This document shows, one piece after another, positions 16,588-25,001 of a stretch of DNA of 64,000 nucleotides. The first letter of the stretch is position 1, and every line of letters begins with the position of its first letter. The stretch comes from Rhodospirillales bacterium (lineage in GTDB: Bacteria > Pseudomonadota > Alphaproteobacteria > ATCC43930 > CGMCC-115725): NCBI GenBank assembly GCA_947473305.1, contig CANJCB010000022.1, positions 1-64,000 on the forward strand, given 5' to 3'. The notes beneath the pieces are model-generated. The model was not told where the DNA came from, made no database searches, and saw nothing but the letters and a program-made list of their open reading frames with translations. Both the position numbers and the translations under genes were made by a program.

Positions 16588-17963
16588 TGAGCGGCGCCGA
16601 CCAATCGCTCCGCCCCCTGCTCGCCCAATTGAAGGCGGCGGAACGGCTCGCCACCGTCCGGGAACCGGTCGATCCGATGACCGACCTCGCAGCCGTCGCG
16701 CTGAAGATCCGCGAGGAACGCGGCCGGGCGAGCTTGTTCGAGAATGTGAAAGACGCCGAGGGCTGGCGCGTCGCTGCACAATGCCTGGCCGACCGTGCCG
16801 GCTGGAGCCTGGCGCTCGGTCATTCTGCTGCATCCCTGCTACCGACTTTGTGCGGACGCCTCGGCAAGATCGAACAGATCGAGATCGCCCGCGCCACCGC
16901 ACCCGCCGCCTCGCAAAATCTCGGCCTGGACCTGCCGATCCCCCATGCGGCCGAGCGCGACAGCGGCCCCCAGATGGTTGCCGTCGCCATCGCCCAGGAC
17001 CCCGTCACGGGACGCGACTGCCTGGGCCTCACCCGGCACCGCTGGCTCAGCGACGGGCATTTCAGCGTCCAGAACCTCTGCCCCTCGCTTCAGAAGATCC
17101 GGCAGGCCCATCGCACGGCCGGCACGCCCATGCCGCTGGCGCTCGTCTCGGGCGTCCATCCAGCCGTGTTGTTGGCGGCAGCCCTCGGGACCTGGATGCC
17201 GACGGACCTTGCCCTGGCGGGGAGCCTGATGGGAGAACCCGTCCGGGTCTTTAGGGGCGCCCATGACCTCCTGTTGCCGGCCGATGCGGAATTCGTATTG
17301 GAAGGCGATATCTCGGCCTATGAGACTTGCGATCCGGGGCTTCTCGGCACGGTCTTCGGCACCTATCAGGAAGAGCACCGGTCGCCGGTTTTCGTTCAGC
17401 ACAACAGTTCGCAGCGGGCCGATCCGATCTTCCATGCCCTGCATTTGGGCGGCCCCGGAGATTATGCGGGGGCGCTTTGTCTCGCGGCGGAAATCCTGAT
17501 GGCCCAGCACATCCGCAACATCGAGGGCGGGATCGATTTCATCGACATCAGCTGCCTGCCCGAAACGGGCGGCCTCGTGGTGGTGCTGAAACTCCGGGCG
17601 AGGATGGAGGGCCAGGCAAAGACCGCGCTCATGGGCGCGCTGTCGGGCATCGCCAATTGGGCGAAGTTCGCTATCGCCGTGGACGAGGACGTCGATATCC
17701 AGGACCTTCGCGACGTCTTCTGGTCATCGGCCAGCCGCACCCATGCGGAAAAGGACGTCGGGATGATCGATGGGTTGCGCGCGCTCGTCTCGGACCTCGC
17801 CTCGCCGCTCGACACGGAAAGCGGCGAACGGCTGGCGACCCGCTGGTTCATCGATTCGACCATGCCGCCCTTGTCCCAGGCAAAGGCGCGGGAGGATTTC
17901 GCCCGGGCCATTCCGAAGAATCTGTCCGAAACGGATTTGGCGGACTTCCTCCCCAAGGCTTAA
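16587..17963 (+). CDS. UbiD-like protein lacking the catalytic glutamates
   Basis: A 458-residue UbiD-fold paralogue translated from an ATG that overlaps the stop of the first. It aligns with it across the cofactor region: LEGD..., then GTYQEEHRSP. The arginine equivalent is kept (R150), but the motif P-E-G-P-F-G-E has become P250-x-x-x-x-T255 (D-P-G-L-L-G-T), so both glutamates essential for protonation and decarboxylation are absent. It may be a structural partner in a hetero-oligomer, a cofactor-binding regulator, or an enzyme with another chemistry. The frame is intact and its codon use matches the neighbours, so it is not a decaying gene. Confidence 0.85.
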   Translation: MSGADQSLRPLLAQLKAAERLATVREPVDPMTDLAAVALKIREERGRASLFENVKDAEGWRVAAQCLADRAGWSLALGHSAASLLPTLCGRLGKIEQIEIARATAPAASQNLGLDLPIPHAAERDSGPQMVAVAIAQDPVTGRDCLGLTRHRWLSDGHFSVQNLCPSLQKIRQAHRTAGTPMPLALVSGVHPAVLLAAALGTWMPTDLALAGSLMGEPVRVFRGAHDLLLPADAEFVLEGDISAYETCDPGLLGTVFGTYQEEHRSPVFVQHNSSQRADPIFHALHLGGPGDYAGALCLAAEILMAQHIRNIEGGIDFIDISCLPETGGLVVVLKLRARMEGQAKTALMGALSGIANWAKFAIAVDEDVDIQDLRDVFWSSASRTHAEKDVGMIDGLRALVSDLASPLDTESGERLATRWFIDSTMPPLSQAKAREDFARAIPKNLSETDLADFLPKA

Positions 17964-18022
17964 ATCGGGAATCGCAATCTCCCAGCCTCGTTCCAGCAGC
18001 CTAAACCCGGAGAGGATCGGCC

Positions 18023-18226
18023 ATGGCGCAACGCCCCGATGGAACACTCGAGATCGTCGAGACCGGCCCGCGTAAATTCACGCTGACCGTCCTTTACGAC
18101 GGCCAGCGTTTCGACTGCGGAACCTACCTCGACCGGGGCAGCGCCCTGCAGGCCGGAAAGCTTTTCCTGGTCCGCAAGGAAGGCGAGGCCGAGGGCCGCA
18201 AGAAGCGGCCCCGGAAAAAAGAATGA
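18023..18226 (+). CDS. Small basic-tailed protein, unknown function
   Basis: A 67-residue protein with a clear ribosome site (ggagagg) nine bases before the ATG. The first 40 residues look like a small beta-sheet domain; the last 20 are strongly basic and unstructured. It follows the UbiD pair in the same orientation after 59 bases. No family is recognised. Confidence 0.55.
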   Translation: MAQRPDGTLEIVETGPRKFTLTVLYDGQRFDCGTYLDRGSALQAGKLFLVRKEGEAEGRKKRPRKKE

Positions 18227-18241
18227 AGTCCTAAGCCGATC

Positions 18242-18622
18242 CTACGCGGGATCGAAATAGTGGATTTCCAGCAGCAGGCAGCCCTTCTCGGACTTGAAGG
18301 GACCATGGGCGGCGCCCGGGGGCCGGCAGGCATAGGTGTTGGGATTGAAGGATTCGCCGCCCTTGCCCTGGGCGTCGTTCCCGACGGTGAGATCGCCGCT
18401 CACCTGATAGACCTCTTCCCAATATTCATGGACGAAGGGCGCCGTGGTGAAGACGCCCGGCGCGAAGCGCAGGAAGCGGGTGCGGCTGCCGCGCTTGTTC
18501 ACCTCGTCGAGACCGCCGGACAAGATCTTTTGCTCGATGCCGGGGGGATAGCCTTCCGGGCGCTCCCAGCCGGTGCTCATGTCGATGGCATGGAATTCGT
18601 CGTGCAGCTTGTTCACGGCCAT
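18242..18622 (-). CDS. Cupin-domain protein (possible dioxygenase or isomerase)
   Basis: A 126-residue single cupin. The metal motif is visible as H-E-Y-W-E-E-V-Y (about residues 65-72), with a later histidine in P-G-A-A-H-G-P-F. Such small cupins include ring-cleaving or diketone-cleaving dioxygenases and sugar or lactone binding proteins. The start is the ATG at 18622; the frame continues upstream into the monooxygenase gene but only as a shadow. It follows the monooxygenase gene by 10 bases in the same direction, so co-transcription is likely. Confidence 0.8.
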   Translation of the reverse strand: MAVNKLHDEFHAIDMSTGWERPEGYPPGIEQKILSGGLDEVNKRGSRTRFLRFAPGVFTTAPFVHEYWEEVYQVSGDLTVGNDAQGKGGESFNPNTYACRPPGAAHGPFKSEKGCLLLEIHYFDPA

Positions 18623-18632
18623 GGATCTGTCC

Positions 18633-20111
18633 TCACATTGTCGTCGAAGCGCCGGTCTCGCCTTCCAGATCGTAGGAGGCGAGCATCCGGTCAAGCAGGC
18701 CTTGGGCTTCATCCCAGTCATAGGTCCGGAAGGAATGGCCCTTGGTCACGAAGGTCGCGCCCGCATAGAACATCTCATACTGCTGATGGCGCGATCCGAA
18801 TTCCGAGCCCACAGCATCCCAGGCGAGCTTGTAGAATTTCACCTTGTCCTCGGCGCTCGCCAGGGGTGACTGCTGGGTCTTGCCGATGAGATCGGCGATC
18901 TCGGGATTGGCGAAATCCTTGACCGAAGACGGCAGCATGATCATCCCGCCCCCCGCCAGTTCCCGCAGCGCCGTAACGAAGCGTGGATAAAGCTGCTGGG
19001 TCAGGACCTGGGCGGTATAGAGCGTGTGGCGATCGGGCACGAAATAGGGACCATGCATCCGGCCCTTGACCTCCATGGCGGCGACCAACGCATCGACCAT
19101 AGAGGCCTCGGCCGCAAGCTGCCCCAGCATCTCCCGGACCTGGGGAAAACCGATGACGCCGTTCATATCGGCCGTCCGCCGCGCGATCCCGATCAGGAAC
19201 TTGAGCTTCACCGACAGCCGGACCATGGACTGGTAGTTCTGATAGACATGGGCCGGCGTGGCGTGGAACTGCTTCTGGCACATGACGATGTCATTGGCGA
19301 TGAAGACCCGGTCCCAGGGCACCTTCACCTCGTCGAAATAGAGGACGGCGTCGTTCTCGTCGTAGCGGCTCGACAAGGGATTGTCGAAGACCGAGGGCGA
19401 CTGCGCCTCGTAGGATTTCCACGACAGGATCTTCAGGCCCTTCGCATTGAGCGGAATCACGAAGGACACCGCGTATTTCTCATCGCCCGGCTGTAGCGGC
19501 TGGATGCAGGTGACGAAAACTTCATGGGCCATGATGCTGCCGGTGGCGAGCATCTTGGCGCCCCGGATCGTCAATCCCTCCGCATCCTGATCGACCACGC
19601 CCGCCGTGAAATACTCCCCCGATTGCTGGCTCGCGGGCTTGGACCGGTCCGCCTGGGGATTGATGATCACATAGGTCAGATAAAGGCTGTTGTCGCGGGC
19701 GTAGCGATAATAGTCGGCCAGTGCCCCCGCGCGCTTTGGGTCATAGGCCTCAAAGACGTCGAGCCCCATATAGAGGCCGGAGATGCAGGAGGCCACATGG
19801 TCCGGCCCCCGCCCGATGAAGCCGCAATGGAGCTTGGACCAGGCTTCGAGCGCCTGGCGTCTCGTCACCAGCTCCTGATATGAGCGCGGCGTCTGCCAGA
19901 TCCGGTTGACCGGTTTCCCGGTCTCCGGAGCCTTGAAGGTCATCAGCTGGGCATTCGCCGGGTCTGCCTGGAAATCGTAGAGCTTGGCGACCGAAGCCAC
20001 CGTGCGGCGGAAAGCCGGATGCGTCGTCACATCCCGCACCAATTCGCCATCGAGATAGACGGCGCGGCCGTCGTTCAGAGAAGCGATATGCTGCTGGCCG
20101 TTCGGAAGCAT
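18633..20111 (-). CDS. 4-Hydroxyphenylacetate 3-hydroxylase (HpaB)-family FADH2-dependent monooxygenase
   Basis: A 492-residue flavin-dependent monooxygenase of the HpaB family, with the N-terminal helical domain, central beta-barrel and C-terminal four-helix bundle. The YVIINPQADRSK segment (around residue 148-159) and ATGSIMAHEVFVTC (around 197-210) are characteristic. HpaB-type enzymes hydroxylate phenols using FADH2 made by a separate reductase, encoded immediately upstream at 20195. The related 4-hydroxybutyryl-CoA dehydratase has a similar fold but needs Fe-S cysteines that I do not see. The substrate is probably a phenolic compound. Confidence 0.85.
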   Translation of the reverse strand: MLPNGQQHIASLNDGRAVYLDGELVRDVTTHPAFRRTVASVAKLYDFQADPANAQLMTFKAPETGKPVNRIWQTPRSYQELVTRRQALEAWSKLHCGFIGRGPDHVASCISGLYMGLDVFEAYDPKRAGALADYYRYARDNSLYLTYVIINPQADRSKPASQQSGEYFTAGVVDQDAEGLTIRGAKMLATGSIMAHEVFVTCIQPLQPGDEKYAVSFVIPLNAKGLKILSWKSYEAQSPSVFDNPLSSRYDENDAVLYFDEVKVPWDRVFIANDIVMCQKQFHATPAHVYQNYQSMVRLSVKLKFLIGIARRTADMNGVIGFPQVREMLGQLAAEASMVDALVAAMEVKGRMHGPYFVPDRHTLYTAQVLTQQLYPRFVTALRELAGGGMIMLPSSVKDFANPEIADLIGKTQQSPLASAEDKVKFYKLAWDAVGSEFGSRHQQYEMFYAGATFVTKGHSFRTYDWDEAQGLLDRMLASYDLEGETGASTTM

Positions 20112-20194
20112 CCGTCTGTCTCCGGGTCTAGCCTCTTACCCGCGCTGGTTGGGCAAGGGCCATTCCTTCGGAGCCGGATGCTCCTCCGCCTTTT

Positions 20195-20683
20195 TCAGGG
20201 TCTGTATTTGCCCCGGAAGAACAGCAGCGGCTCGCCATCGGCATGGGTGCTGAATTGCACGACCTCGCCGACGAAGATGACATGGTCGCCGCCATCGTAG
20301 TGGGCGTAGGGCTTGCATTCGAAATGCGCGATCGCTCCCTTGAGAAGCGGCGCCTCCTCATAGCCCAGGTCATGCTCGACATCCGCGAACTTGCCCGAGA
20401 GCTGCTTTGAAAAGAGGTTGGAAATCTCCTCCTGGGACCGGGCCAGGATGTTCACCGCGTAGCCCTTCGCCTGGAGCATTCCGTCGAGGCTGCGCCCCTT
20501 GCGGTCCACGCTGAACAGCACGAGCGGCGGCTCGATCGAGACGGAATTGAAGGAGCTCATCGTCATGCCGATGGTCTCGCCCAAGGGGTTCTTGGCCGTG
20601 ATGATGGCTACGCCCGTGGCGAACATGCCGAAGGCGCTGCGCAATTCCTTCTGATCGAAGCGCGAAGCCTGTTCCGTCATCAC
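20195..20683 (-). CDS. Flavin reductase, HpaC-like small component
   Basis: A 162-residue FMN/FAD reductase of the split-barrel family. The ATGVAIIT segment (residues 22-29), MTMSSFNSVSIEPPLVLFSV and a GDHVIFVGEV stretch near the C-terminus are diagnostic. It uses NAD(P)H to make reduced flavin for the oxygenase encoded 84 bases downstream, forming a two-component monooxygenase. A gaggggggag ribosome site precedes the ATG. It is divergent from the nitronate-monooxygenase-like genes. Confidence 0.9.
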   Translation of the reverse strand: MMTEQASRFDQKELRSAFGMFATGVAIITAKNPLGETIGMTMSSFNSVSIEPPLVLFSVDRKGRSLDGMLQAKGYAVNILARSQEEISNLFSKQLSGKFADVEHDLGYEEAPLLKGAIAHFECKPYAHYDGGDHVIFVGEVVQFSTHADGEPLLFFRGKYRP

Positions 20684-20705
20684 TCCCCCCTCGAATAAAC
20701 TTTAG

Positions 20706-20732
20706 TCAATAGCTTTACTCCAAAGCTGTCAA
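20706..20732 (-). promoter_or_regulatory. Putative promoter and operator of the two-component monooxygenase
   Basis: A perfect inverted repeat AGCTTT-ACTCC-AAAGCT occupies 20711-20727 in the divergent intergenic region. On the minus strand TTGACA (20727-20732) flanks it, with a weak -10-like TATTGA at 20706-20711 (15-base spacer). The placement between -35 and -10 would suit a repressor such as the nearby MarR; this is inferred. Confidence 0.35.
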
Positions 20733-20815
20733 TCGCCGTTCGAAAGGAATTGTATCGCTTCCGAAAGGCTGGTCCAATCCCCAAGCAAATTCCCTTTCAT
20801 GGAACGAAATCGCCC

Positions 20816-21766
20816 ATGCCCTTGCCCGCATTGCTCGAAGGACGCCTGAAGCTTCCGGTGATCGCAGCCCCGATGTTCATCGTTTCGGGACCCGACTTGG
20901 TCATCGCTGCCTGCAAGGCCGGCATCGTCGGTGCTTTCCCTGCTTTGAACGCCCGGCCGGAAGAAGTCTTTCCCCAATGGCTCGACCGAATCGAGGAGGA
21001 ACTGGCAGGCGCTCCAGACGCCGCGCCCTATGCGGTGAATCTCATCGTCAACCAGACCAACAAGCGGCTCGACCAGGATCTCGCCGTCTGCGTGGCGCAT
21101 AAGGTGCCGGTCGTCATCACCAGCATGCGGCCGCCCGAGGAGGTCGTCCCGGCGGTCCATGCCTATGGCGGCGTCGTGCTGCACGACGTGATCAGCGCGC
21201 GTCATGCGGAAAAGGCCATCGAACAGGGCGTGGACGGAATCATCGCGGTCTGCGCCGGCGCCGGGGGCCATACCGGCTCGCTCAATCCCTTCGCGCTGGT
21301 GGCCGAGATCCGCCGGATGTGGAAAGGCCCGCTGATCCTGTCCGGAGCCCTGGCGACCGGCCGTTCGGTTTTGGGGGCGCTGGCGATGGGTGCGGACCTC
21401 GCCTATATGGGCACTCGCTTCATCGCCACCGAAGAGGCCAATGCCAATCCGGCGCATAAGCAGATGATCGTGGAGACAATGGCCAAGGACGTGCTCTGCA
21501 CCTCCTTCTTTTCCGGCCTTCAGGCCAATTACCTGAAGCCCAGCATCGCCGCCTCCGGCCTCGATCCCGACGCCCTGCCGGACAAGCAGGCGAGCTATAC
21601 CGGCCGCCGGGCCACGGATGCCAATGCCCGGCCCTGGCGCGATGTCTGGGGCGGCGGGCATGGGGTCGGATTGATCGACGACGTCCCAAGCGTCGCCCAA
21701 TGCGTGGCCAAGCTGAAAATCGAATACGACGAGGCCAGGGCCGATTTCCTCAAGGCTTTCGCATGA
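20816..21766 (+). CDS. Nitronate monooxygenase-family flavoprotein, paralogue 1
   Basis: An FMN-binding TIM-barrel protein of 316 residues in the nitronate monooxygenase/enoyl-ACP reductase II family. The PVIAAPMF start motif, the CAGAGGHTG segment carrying the active-site histidine, and the phosphate-binding GADLAYMGTRF are all present. It is first of three tandem paralogues. The start at 20816 is chosen because the similarity to the other two copies begins there. Its stop overlaps the next start (ATGA). Possible reactions include nitronate oxidation, enoate reduction or a quinone reductase role. Confidence 0.85.
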   Translation: MPLPALLEGRLKLPVIAAPMFIVSGPDLVIAACKAGIVGAFPALNARPEEVFPQWLDRIEEELAGAPDAAPYAVNLIVNQTNKRLDQDLAVCVAHKVPVVITSMRPPEEVVPAVHAYGGVVLHDVISARHAEKAIEQGVDGIIAVCAGAGGHTGSLNPFALVAEIRRMWKGPLILSGALATGRSVLGALAMGADLAYMGTRFIATEEANANPAHKQMIVETMAKDVLCTSFFSGLQANYLKPSIAASGLDPDALPDKQASYTGRRATDANARPWRDVWGGGHGVGLIDDVPSVAQCVAKLKIEYDEARADFLKAFA

Positions 21767-22704
21767 CCCTCCCCGCTCTTCTCCAAGGCCGCCTCGCGCT
21801 GCCGGTGATCGCCGCGCCGATGTTCCTGGTGTCGGGGCCGGATCTGGTGATCGCCGCCTGCAAGGCCGGTATCGTCGGAGCCGTCCCCGCCGGCAATGCC
21901 CGTCCCGAGGCGATGCTCGACGATTGGCTGAAACAAATCGACGAGGCGCTGAAGGACGATCCCCAGGCGGCTCCCTATGCGGTGGGTATCAACGTCCATC
22001 CCAACAACACCCGCCTGGACGAAGACCTGGCGGCCTGCGTCCGCTATCGCGTACCCATCGTCATCACGAGCCTCAGGCCACCGACCGAGGTGGCTCCGGC
22101 CGTCCATGCCTATGGCGGGATCGTCATGCATGACGTGGTCAGCCTGCGCCACGCGGAAAAGGCCATCGAGGCGGGGGTGGACGGGCTGATCGCCGTCTGT
22201 GCCGGCGCCGGCGGTCATACGGGCTCGATCAACCCCTTCGCGCTGGTGGCCGAAATCCGGCAAATCTGGGACGGCCTGCTGGTACTTGCGGGAGCTATCG
22301 GGACTGGACAGGGAGTTCTCGGGGCTCAGGCCATGGGAGCGGATCTTGCCTATATGGGCACTCGCTTCATCGCGACCGAGGAGGCTAGCGCCTCCCAGGG
22401 CTATAAGGAGATGATCGTCGGGACGAGCGCCAAGGATGTCCTGACATCCCCCTTCTTCTCGGGCATCGCTGCGACCTATCTGAAGCCCAGCGTCGCCGCG
22501 GGCGGTTTCGATCCCGACGCCCTTCCCGAAGGCCGTTACAACGGATCGCCGGACGATCCGATCAGGCCCTGGCGCGATATCTGGAGCGCGGGTCAGGGCG
22601 TAGGCCAGATCGACGATATCCCGAGCGTCAAGGACTGCGTCGCCCGGATCAAGGCCGACTACGAAGCCGCGAAAGCCGATTTCCTGAAAGGACTCATATC
22701 GTGA
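21763..22704 (+). CDS. Nitronate monooxygenase-family flavoprotein, paralogue 2
   Basis: A 313-residue paralogue of the preceding gene with the same motifs in the same order (PVIAAPMF, CAGAGGHTG, GADLAYMGTRF). It differs most near the C-terminal loop, where an EGRYNGSPDDP stretch replaces the corresponding segment of paralogue 1. ATG overlaps the upstream stop, and its own stop overlaps the next GTG. All three copies keep the active-site histidine, so each could be active. Confidence 0.85.
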   Translation: MTLPALLQGRLALPVIAAPMFLVSGPDLVIAACKAGIVGAVPAGNARPEAMLDDWLKQIDEALKDDPQAAPYAVGINVHPNNTRLDEDLAACVRYRVPIVITSLRPPTEVAPAVHAYGGIVMHDVVSLRHAEKAIEAGVDGLIAVCAGAGGHTGSINPFALVAEIRQIWDGLLVLAGAIGTGQGVLGAQAMGADLAYMGTRFIATEEASASQGYKEMIVGTSAKDVLTSPFFSGIAATYLKPSVAAGGFDPDALPEGRYNGSPDDPIRPWRDIWSAGQGVGQIDDIPSVKDCVARIKADYEAAKADFLKGLIS

Positions 22705-23645
22705 CGATGCCCGCCTCGCTTGTCGGGCGCCTGACGCTGCCCGTCATTGCGGCCCCCATGTATATCGCCTCAGGCCCCGATCTGGTGATTGCAGCCTGCA
22801 AGGCCGGCATCGTGGGGTCATTCCCCGCGCTCAACGCGCGCCCTCAGGAGATGCTGACGGAATGGCTCGCCCGTATCCGCGACGAGGTCGGGGATGCGCC
22901 CTATGCGGTGAACCTCATCGTTCACAGTTCGAACACGCGGCTCGATCGCGATCTCGCCACCTGCGTCGCGCATCGGGTGCCGATCGTCATCACGAGCCTG
23001 CGCCCACCTTCGGAGGTGATCGCGGCCGTCCATGGCTATGGCGGGATCGTCTTCCACGATGTGGTCAGCCTCCGCCACGCGGAAAAGGCCATCGAGCAAG
23101 GCGTTGACGGGTTGATCGCGGTCTGCGCGGGCGCCGGCGGCCATGCGGGAACCTTGAGCCCCTTCGCCCTGCTCTCGGAAATGCGAGGGATATGGCAGGG
23201 ACCGCTCGTGCTGTCGGGCGCCATCGTGACCGGCCGCTCGATCCTCGCGGCCCAGGCGATGGGGGCGGACCTCGCCTATATGGGCACCCGCTTCATCGCC
23301 ACGCGGGAATCGAGCGCTTCTCTCGCGCATAAGGAAATGATCGTGGCGAGCGCCGCCAAGGACGTGGTTTACACGCCCTTCTTTTCAGGCGTTCACGCAA
23401 ATTACCTGAGGCCGAGCATCGTCGCGGCCGGCCTCGACCCAGAGGCCCTTCCCACAGTCGATAAAAGCAAGATGAACTACGGCGGGCGGGACAAGGAGCC
23501 TCAGGCCAAGGCCTGGCGCGATATCTGGGGCGCAGGGCAAGGCGTCGGCCAGATCGAAGACATTCCCACGGTCGGGGAATGCGTCGCCCGGCTCAAATCG
23601 GAATATGACGCCGCATCGGAAGAGCTGACGCGGCGGCGGTTCTAA
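22701..23645 (+). CDS. Nitronate monooxygenase-family flavoprotein, paralogue 3
   Basis: Third tandem copy, 314 residues, starting at GTG 22701 in a GTGA overlap with the second copy (an ATG at 22707 is an alternative). PVIAAPMY, CAGAGGHAG and GADLAYMGTRF are present. The C-terminal loop again differs, with a KSKMNYGGRDKE insertion. It ends by overlapping the convergent DUF2848 gene by four bases. Confidence 0.85.
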   Translation: MTMPASLVGRLTLPVIAAPMYIASGPDLVIAACKAGIVGSFPALNARPQEMLTEWLARIRDEVGDAPYAVNLIVHSSNTRLDRDLATCVAHRVPIVITSLRPPSEVIAAVHGYGGIVFHDVVSLRHAEKAIEQGVDGLIAVCAGAGGHAGTLSPFALLSEMRGIWQGPLVLSGAIVTGRSILAAQAMGADLAYMGTRFIATRESSASLAHKEMIVASAAKDVVYTPFFSGVHANYLRPSIVAAGLDPEALPTVDKSKMNYGGRDKEPQAKAWRDIWGAGQGVGQIEDIPTVGECVARLKSEYDAASEELTRRRF

Positions 23646-24334
23646 CCCAGCACGGGGAGGGTCGTCACGCTGTAGCCGTGCTTCACGCTGCGCCCCAGCA
23701 CCGGGTCGTGCAGCTCAAGCTCCAGCCGCTCGGAGGGGCGGATGCCGCCATGGGCGGCGAGCGTCCCGAAGAACATCAGCGTGCCATCGGGCAATCCCTT
23801 GCCTTGGGTATAACGGCCTATGAGATCCAAGGGATCGAGCATTGCCGTCACGGGGCCTTCCTGGTAGAGCGCCCGCTTGCCGCCGTCCACGGTATGGGAG
23901 CGGAGGATCAGCTTATCCCAATGATCCTTGACCGCGTCGAAAGGCCAAAAATCCTGGCCGATGGGCTTGTCGCACATCTGCTTGGAAACGGTGACGCCAT
24001 AAGTCTCGACTTGCCGGTCCGTATGATCCGAACCGACGCCGAGCCAGAGCTTGCCGGCCCATTTCAGCATGACGAACTCGACTTCGCCGGATGACTCTTC
24101 ACCCGTTGCCTCGATCTCGTCGTCGGTCGTCAGGCGCGAGGCGGAGACGCGATAGAAGATCGGCGTGGTTGCGGGACGCTTCACGCCCAAGGCTTCCAGC
24201 TCTTTGACGTGCTTCTCGACCGCGGCGGTGTCGCGACCAGTCCAGCCGGCGATGACGGCCTGGGAAACCGTGACCGAAGTCTCGGCGGCGCCCTCGGGCC
24301 CGTGGAACACGAGGTTCAATTGACGACCGGACAT
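23642..24334 (-). CDS. DUF2848-family protein
   Basis: A 230-residue soluble protein that resembles the DUF2848 family, found beside catabolic genes and distantly similar to the fumarylacetoacetate hydrolase fold. Visible features are an early AGWTGRD stretch, PIFYRVSASRL, and GVGSDHTDRQVE (around residue 101-112), the best conserved block. Biochemical function is not known. It is transcribed divergently from ubiX and convergently with the third flavoprotein gene. Confidence 0.7.
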   Translation of the reverse strand: MSGRQLNLVFHGPEGAAETSVTVSQAVIAGWTGRDTAAVEKHVKELEALGVKRPATTPIFYRVSASRLTTDDEIEATGEESSGEVEFVMLKWAGKLWLGVGSDHTDRQVETYGVTVSKQMCDKPIGQDFWPFDAVKDHWDKLILRSHTVDGGKRALYQEGPVTAMLDPLDLIGRYTQGKGLPDGTLMFFGTLAAHGGIRPSERLELELHDPVLGRSVKHGYSVTTLPVLG

Positions 24335-24364
24335 GGCTTCTCCCTGGCTTCGAGGCCGGCAGGA

Positions 24365-24370
24365 TATAAT
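24365..24370 (+). promoter_or_regulatory. -10 element upstream of ubiX
   Basis: A consensus TATAAT lies in the divergent DUF2848/ubiX region. It would start transcription near 24377, so the ATG at 24373 would fall outside the transcript; this supports the start at 24406. No good -35 is visible. The surrounding atataatatat is symmetrical and could also serve the opposite gene. Confidence 0.4.
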
Positions 24371-24405
24371 ATATGGTCCTGAGACGGGACAGGAGTTTCG
24401 AAGGC

Positions 24406-24978
24406 ATGGGAGGAACGGCCGGCAAACGGCGGTTGATCGTCGGGATTTCCGGCGCTTCGGGTGTCACCTATGGGGTGACGCTGCTCAGAATGCTGCGGTC
24501 CTGGAAGGTTGAGACCCATCTCGTGATGAGCCGCTCGGCCCAGGTAACGCTGGCCCATGAGACGGATCTTAAGGTTGCCGATGTGACCGCTTTAGCCGAT
24601 TTCACCTATCCCAACGAGGATATCGGCGCGGCCATCTCCAGCGGATCGTTCCATACCCATGGGATGGTGGTCGCCCCCTGCTCCATCCGAACCTTGTCGG
24701 AGATCGCCAGCGGCATCACCTCCTCGCTCCTGAGTCGGGCGGCGGATGTGGTTCTGAAAGAGCGCCGGAAGCTCGTGCTCATGGTCCGCGAAACCCCGCT
24801 CCACCTCGGGCATATCAGGTCGATGGCAGCCGCGACCGAGATCGGCGCGGTGGTCATGCCGCCGGCTCCCGATTTCACGGCGCAACCCCAGAATCTCGAC
24901 GAGATGGTCGAAAACTCATTGAGACAGGTTCTCGATATGGTGGCCCTCTCCAACCCCGTGGAGAACCGCCCGAGCTAA
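24406..24978 (+). CDS. ubiX: UbiX-family flavin prenyltransferase
   Basis: A 190-residue flavin prenyltransferase that attaches dimethylallyl to FMN to make prenyl-FMN, the cofactor of UbiD decarboxylases. The GISGASGVTYG flavin-binding turn at the N-terminus, the H-T-H-G-M-V-V-A-P-C-S loop and the E-R-R-K-L-V-L-M-V-R-E-T-P-L-H-L motif are diagnostic. ATG 24406 is preferred over 24373 because an aggag lies ten bases upstream and the length then matches known UbiX proteins. It is followed 23 bases later by an acyl-CoA ligase gene. Confidence 0.9.
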   Translation: MGGTAGKRRLIVGISGASGVTYGVTLLRMLRSWKVETHLVMSRSAQVTLAHETDLKVADVTALADFTYPNEDIGAAISSGSFHTHGMVVAPCSIRTLSEIASGITSSLLSRAADVVLKERRKLVLMVRETPLHLGHIRSMAAATEIGAVVMPPAPDFTAQPQNLDEMVENSLRQVLDMVALSNPVENRPS

Positions 24979-25001
24979 ACAAAAACAGCCGAGGGAACGC
25001 C

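Noticed and set aside
14872-16902. Minus-strand open frame of 676 codons across the first UbiD gene
   Set aside because: Antisense shadow; the plus-strand UbiD motifs are decisive.
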